Made by a program: the position numbers and the translations under genes
Source: Bugula neritina
Lineage: Eukaryota; Bryozoa; Gymnolaemata; Cheilostomatida; Bugulidae
Assembly: GCA_964035545.1 (NCBI GenBank)
Contig: OZ037767.1
Coordinates: forward strand, 18,504,281 to 18,568,280
DNA length: 64,000 bases
Direction: 5' to 3'
The notes under the pieces: generated by a model
The model's database searches: none
What the model saw: only the letters and a program-made list of their open reading frames with translations
What the model was told of the DNA's origin: nothing
Shown: piece after piece, positions 61,741-64,000 of the stretch
Layout: every line of letters begins with the position of its first letter
Numbering within the stretch: the stretch's first letter is position 1

Positions 61741-63460
61741 ATATTGATTGTCTTATGACACTACGGTTATGAAATGATGGTCGTTATAATTTTGATAAAT
61801 AACTATTAAATAAAAGCAGAAACTGACAAGTTGATTGACAATTCCAAGTTTTGCAGCATTCATCCCAGTAAAAACGTAACTAATACTAATATTCAATATT
61901 AAAAATATAGAAACGTAGAATAATGTAACCGACCCAAGTGTTGCAGCCAATGCGGGTGCTTGCGCGCTGGAGTATAATAACATATGGATCGCTAGAGGCA
62001 GCACAAAGTTCAAATTTTTGAACCCAATGTTTTTTTGAACGTTTATTCTCAACTACAAACTTAATGGCGTAAAACCACTGCACTCAATGACCACCAACTT
62101 TGTGCTGTTCTAAGCGATTTCTTAAAAAGTTCACATTGAAATTATTTTAATAGTGTTTTTGTTGGCATCGTGAATTTTTGTTCGGGAAATTCTCAAACGT
62201 CCCCTACCTAGAAAGTTCTTGCTCACTGAAGTGGCACAAGCACTGAAATAAAACTTATAGTTATAACCTATGAACTGAATAATTATTCCAGCTCAGTGGT
62301 TATAACATTTCAATGGGAATACAACTATAACCATGCAATATTACATTCCAGTGATAACAACAGCCATGTGTTTCTGACACCATGACAAATGATCTAAATT
62401 GGTCTACTTTGGTCTATGCATATAGTGATTTTTTGTCATATGCATGAAGTTTGATCTAATTTCTAAATATTATATGCTGCAATATGCATGTCTCTTTTTA
62501 TACATTGATGCACAGGCTACTAAGTTTGACATTTCCTTATTTGCAAAGTAGAGGTCAGTTGCTTTAATATCTACCACAAATTATTTCTATAACTTGTTTG
62601 CTAAAGCAAATGCACACCCTCGAAGCCCGTAATGTTTTGTGTACACAATATTATTTTAAGTTAGTAAATTTAAACCTCAATTATTCAACACAGCCGGCAA
62701 TCTCTGCATAACAAGTTGCTTTACTTATTCTTATCATAGATGTTTTGATAATCTGACCTAAGAGAAAATTTGATGAACACAACACAGTGGTAAATGCAAC
62801 TACAAAATAATAGTCAAAATCACATTTCAAAGTCATCTAAATATTCTAAAAGCTGACTACCAAAACCAAGACTAAGGGAACACATGTCCAGGCAAGCACT
62901 AACAAATAATCCTTATATTATTATTTAAGGGCATGTTTTGGAGCCAAAAACAAAATAATCCACTAAATTAACAGATGATATGCTGTCTAAATTCACCATG
63001 GATATTCTCTTTTTGTATAAGTTATATTATTAGTAATAAGTTTGCATTATCACTAGCAGTAGTTTTAGTTGTATGGAAGTGTGAAATATAAATAATATCT
63101 GCAAAACTTCACAGGATCACATTTATTAAGGCACTACTATCTAAAATGATTTCCAGCCCTGAAACCATATAGCAAATACAATTTTTTTTTTGTTTTGCCT
63201 GACACCCATATGAGCACACAGCTTCTAACAGCTTTTAAAATAAAGGTATTATAACGTTCATAATTACTAACAAAAATAAAATTTAATCTTTTAAAATTGT
63301 GAAACTTGAAAGAGCAGTATTTACTTTTGGTACGAAGACAACAAAATCTATTGTTATAATTATAAGGCAAAGAGTCAATAGCGTGTGATCCAGTCACAGT
63401 GATAAGTTGGGGCGGCTCTGCCAGTGTCCCTGAGGAATGGCAAGGTGCCCCTATTGAATC
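61741..63460. other. Intergenic, no supported feature
   Basis: AT-rich DNA. An open stretch on the minus strand at about 61930-62080 has exon-like content but a weak acceptor and no partner, so it is not annotated. Confidence 0.45.
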
Positions 63461-63601
63461 TCAGCTATAGGTGTTTTTGTAGAAGCTGTAACTGAGATTG
63501 TAGTCTTTGACAATAGCCATGTTGAAGTCAGTTCTCTGGTAGTTACCAACTGTCTCCCAGTTGTCGGCCAGCTCCAGGTGGATGTCTTTCGCCACAGAAG
63601 T
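63461..63601 (-). CDS. C-terminal exon of an unrecognised gene
   Basis: A clear acceptor (GTTTTTAG) is followed by 46 codons and TGA. The exon is visibly more GC-rich than its surroundings and codes for a mixed polar/aromatic end: LELADNWETVGNYQRTDFN, later NLSYSFY. This looks like a beta-strand-rich domain end. The rest of the gene lies beyond the right edge, behind the minisatellite. No family recognised. Confidence 0.6.
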   Translation of the reverse strand, partial: TSVAKDIHLELADNWETVGNYQRTDFNMAIVKDYNLSYSFYKNTYS

Positions 63602-63606
63602 CTAAA

Positions 63607-64000
63607 AACACCAACTAGTGTGTGAGTAGTGCGAATGAGTACTGTGTGTGAGTACTGTGTGTGGAGTACTGTGAGTGAGTAGTGTGAGTGAGCACTGTGA
63701 GTGAGTAGTGTGAGTAGTGAGTACTGTGAGTAAGTAGTGTGAGTGAGCACTGTGAGTAGTGAGTACTGTGAGTAGTGAGTGAGCACTGTGAGTAAGTAGT
63801 GTGGGTGAGTACTGTGAGTGAGCACTGTGAGTGAGCACTGTGAGTAGTGAGTACTGTGAGTAAGTAGTGTGGGTGAGTAGTGTGAGTAGTGAGTACTGTG
63901 AGTAAGTAGTGTGGGTGAGCACTGTGAGTGAGTAGTGAGTAGTGAGTACTGTGAGTAAGTAGTGTGGGTGAGTACTGTGAGTGAGTAGTGTGAGTAGTGA
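63607..64000 (-). repeat. GTGAGTAGTGAGTACT-type minisatellite, runs off the window
   Basis: Degenerate 9-16-bp units of GTGAGTAGT, GAGCACT and GTACT combine into higher-order blocks in the intron before the terminal exon at 63461-63601. Open frames encoding HS/YSLLTVLT repeats are artefacts. Confidence 0.9.

Noticed and set aside
61753-62083. Minus-strand open stretches near 62 kb with exon-like content
   Set aside because: Weak acceptor, no ATG in the better frame, and no phase-compatible partner exon.
63451-63922. Minus-strand open frames of 124 and 106 codons at the right edge
   Set aside because: They run through the GTGAGTAGT minisatellite; only the 47-codon exon at 63461-63601 has real coding character, and it uses a different frame.

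Overview
This window is AT-rich eukaryotic DNA from an animal, most likely a marine-type invertebrate; I cannot place it to phylum. The evidence is spliced genes with short exons, metazoan families (a GLUT/SLC2A sugar transporter, a MINDY4-type deubiquitinase, a GT31 beta-1,3-galactosyltransferase, a C8orf33/UPF0488 protein), tRNA-derived SINEs, a Penelope-like retroelement and abundant micro- and minisatellites. There are no operons, bacterial signals or CRISPR arrays. Gene models were built by hand from splice sites, reading phase and family resemblance. Each complete model joins into one uninterrupted frame.

Layout, left to right. 1-2085: cryptically simple AT-rich DNA. 2086-6638 (+): eight-exon gene for an N-terminal Cys-rich zinc-ribbon, Thr-rich, C-terminal chromodomain protein. 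6.8-14 kb: gene-poor DNA with SINEs, (AT)n tracts, a hammerhead ribozyme motif and a degenerate Penelope-like element (RT plus GIY-YIG) beside a lone RING-finger first exon (minus). 15.7-18.4 kb (+): 3' part of an unrecognised multi-pass membrane protein, with a 36-bp minisatellite in one intron. 21.3-31.7 kb (-): complete 15-exon MINDY4-type deubiquitinase gene whose introns hold several minisatellites, a SINE, a TA-flanked MITE and a cluster of AP-1-type sites. 36.0-37.7 kb (+): GT31 galactosyltransferase. 42.9-44.3 kb (+): UPF0488 gene. 45.4-53.3 kb (-): ten-exon GLUT-like transporter with tandem duplications at splice junctions and a ~1 kb fold-back palindrome in intron 1. 54.5-58.3 kb (-): THAP/P-element-transposase-like (THAP9-like) gene that reads through without the RNase H-like catalytic core. 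59.7-60.2 kb and 63.46-63.60 kb (-): candidate terminal exons of unrecognised genes.

The genes are unrelated neighbours and form no common pathway. The most unusual items are the catalytic-core-less THAP9-like gene, the hammerhead motifs around the Penelope-like element, the in-frame duplication of a GLUT splice acceptor, the zinc-ribbon/chromodomain architecture, and the long fold-back and MITE insertions inside introns.
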